Assembly: GCA_003456175.1 (NCBI GenBank)
Contig: DMPB01000037.1
Location: 9,340-17,057 of the forward strand
Source: Chitinophagaceae bacterium
GTDB taxonomy: Bacteria; Bacteroidota; Bacteroidia; Chitinophagales; Chitinophagaceae
Direction of reading: 5' to 3'
Length of the DNA: 7,718 nucleotides
Below the pieces are notes generated by a model. It saw only the letters and a list, made by a program, of their open reading frames with translations. It did no database searches and was not told the origin of the DNA. Positions 6,513 to 7,718 of the stretch are shown here, one piece after another. The translations under genes were made by a program, and so were the position numbers. Within the stretch, counting starts at the first letter, position 1; each line of letters opens with the position of its first letter.

Positions 6513-7718
6513 ATGTCGTTACGATTCGAAGCCGTTAAAAAGGCTGGCAGCACCGCTGCAACACCCACACCAGGTGTAGCTAGAATTACCGCCATTTTTG
6601 GTGAAAACGTTTTTACGCTTAAAGTGGCTCGCCAATACCTCAGCGACGAAGCCTATAAAAGCTTGCTTACCAGTGTAAAAGGTGGCAAAAAAATTGACCG
6701 TACCGTGGCGAATCAAATTGCCAATGGCTTACGTGCATGGGCCGAAAGCAAAGGTGTTACTCACTTTACACACTGGTTTCAGCCATTAACAGGTACTACT
6801 GCCGAAAAACACGATAGTTTCTTTACTGTTAAAAGCGATGGTACAGCCATTGAAGAGTTCGATGGTAGCGCTTTAATACAACAAGAGCCAGATGCATCAT
6901 CATTCCCGAGTGGTGGCTTACGTGCTACTTTCGAAGCTCGTGGTTATACTGCATGGGATCCATCATCGCCGGCGTTTATCATGGAAATTGGCGAAGGCAA
7001 AACACTTTGTATCCCTACCGTTTTCATTTCGTATACCGGCGAAAGCTTAGATTACAAAGCACCTTTATTAAAAGCTTTAGAAGCATTGAACAAGAGTGCT
7101 GTTGAGGTATGTAACTATTTCGATAAGAACGTAACAAAAGTTACCGCCACTTTAGGTTGGGAGCAAGAGTATTTTGTGGTAGATGAAGCCATGTTCAATG
7201 CCCGCCCCGATTTGGTGCAAACAGGCCGTGCCGTATTTGGTGCTAGTCCTGCTAAAGGCCAGCAGTTAGAAGATCATTATTTTGGCTCTATTCCTGAGCG
7301 TGTGTACGCTTTCATGAGAGATTTTGAGCAAGAAAGCTACAAACTCGGCATTCCATTACGTACGCGCCACAACGAGGTAGCTCCCGGCCAGTTTGAGTGT
7401 GCCCCTATTTTTGAAGAAGTTAGTGTTGCAGTAGATCATAACACCCTTTTGATGGATGTAATGGAGCGTGTTGCTCGCCGCCATAAGCTACGCATCTTAC
7501 TTCACGAAAAGCCTTTCGCAGGTATTAACGGTAGCGGCAAGCATAATAACTGGAGCATGGCTACCGATACGGGTGTGAACCTTTTGGCACCTGGCAAAAC
7601 GCCAAAAACCAACTTAATGTTCCTCACGTTTTTTGTGAATACTATTAAGGCGGTACACGATTATGCCGATTTGTTACGTGCCTCTATTGCCAGTGCAGGC
7701 AACGACCACCGCTTAGGT
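6513..7718 (+). CDS. glnN: Glutamine synthetase type III, N-terminal 402 residues (cut by window edge)
   Basis: The enzyme makes glutamine from glutamate, ammonia and ATP and is the main ammonia-assimilating synthetase of many Bacteroidota. The type III form is recognised by its long N-terminal region with [19 protein letters not shown] (about 23-41) and the segment [16 protein letters not shown]. Active-site motifs are GWEQEYF (metal ligands E217 and E219), [10 protein letters not shown] (Glu288, Glu295) and [11 protein letters not shown] (338-348, with His344). The fragment ends at the family signature NDHRLG. Type III enzymes are about 700-730 residues long, so slightly over half is present. 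The frame is open to the edge with no visible defect. The ATG at 6513 is chosen because it begins the conserved MSLRFEA-type N-terminus and follows a plausible promoter. No PII (glnB), ammonium transporter or glutamate synthase gene is visible beside it. Confidence 0.96.
   Translation, partial: MSLRFEAVKKAGSTAATPTPGVARITAIFGENVFTLKVARQYLSDEAYKSLLTSVKGGKKIDRTVANQIANGLRAWAESKGVTHFTHWFQPLTGTTAEKHDSFFTVKSDGTAIEEFDGSALIQQEPDASSFPSGGLRATFEARGYTAWDPSSPAFIMEIGEGKTLCIPTVFISYTGESLDYKAPLLKALEALNKSAVEVCNYFDKNVTKVTATLGWEQEYFVVDEAMFNARPDLVQTGRAVFGASPAKGQQLEDHYFGSIPERVYAFMRDFEQESYKLGIPLRTRHNEVAPGQFECAPIFEEVSVAVDHNTLLMDVMERVARRHKLRILLHEKPFAGINGSGKHNNWSMATDTGVNLLAPGKTPKTNLMFLTFFVNTIKAVHDYADLLRASIASAGNDHRLG

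Noticed and set aside
6519..6716. Minus-strand open frame antisense to the start of glnN
   Set aside because: The plus-strand frame encodes the conserved type III glutamine synthetase N-terminus. The antisense product has no recognisable features.

Overview
The window looks like chromosomal DNA of a Bacteroidota bacterium, probably Chitinophagaceae or a close relative. The reasons are a type III glutamine synthetase, a hybrid histidine kinase with a 7TMR-DISM sensor, a 2-oxoacid:ferredoxin oxidoreductase beta subunit, moderately AT-rich DNA, no clear Shine-Dalgarno sequences, and candidate promoter -7 boxes close to the Bacteroidota consensus TAnnTTTG. The family-level placement is an inference.

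Left part, all on the minus strand (1-3238): (i) an ABC half-transporter whose C-terminus runs off the left edge; (ii) korB/porB, the TPP- and Fe-S-binding beta subunit of a 2-oxoacid:ferredoxin oxidoreductase; (iii) a small AhpD-like carboxymuconolactone decarboxylase family protein with a CxxC motif. A hairpin at 1672-1714 probably ends korB transcription, just before the ABC gene's own promoter.

Right part, all on the plus strand (about 3344-7718): guanylate kinase (gmk), then after 26 bp a 787-residue membrane hybrid histidine kinase with a C-terminal receiver domain, then after a 167 bp AT-rich gap the first 402 codons of a type III glutamine synthetase (glnN), cut by the right edge. The two halves diverge from the intergenic region around 3239-3343.

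The genes are mostly core metabolism and signalling and do not form one obvious system. The most unusual item is the ABC protein. Its ATPase domain is intact in frame, but the Walker A lysine, Q-loop, LSGGQ signature, Walker B aspartate and H-loop histidine are all changed, which suggests a pseudo-ATPase half of a transporter. A second oddity is a 13-16 bp near-palindromic word, core TTAC-G-GTAA, present four times (plus one close variant) in both coding and non-coding DNA. No RNA genes, CRISPR arrays, insertion sequences or phage genes were seen, and no gene-free stretch exceeds 300 bp.
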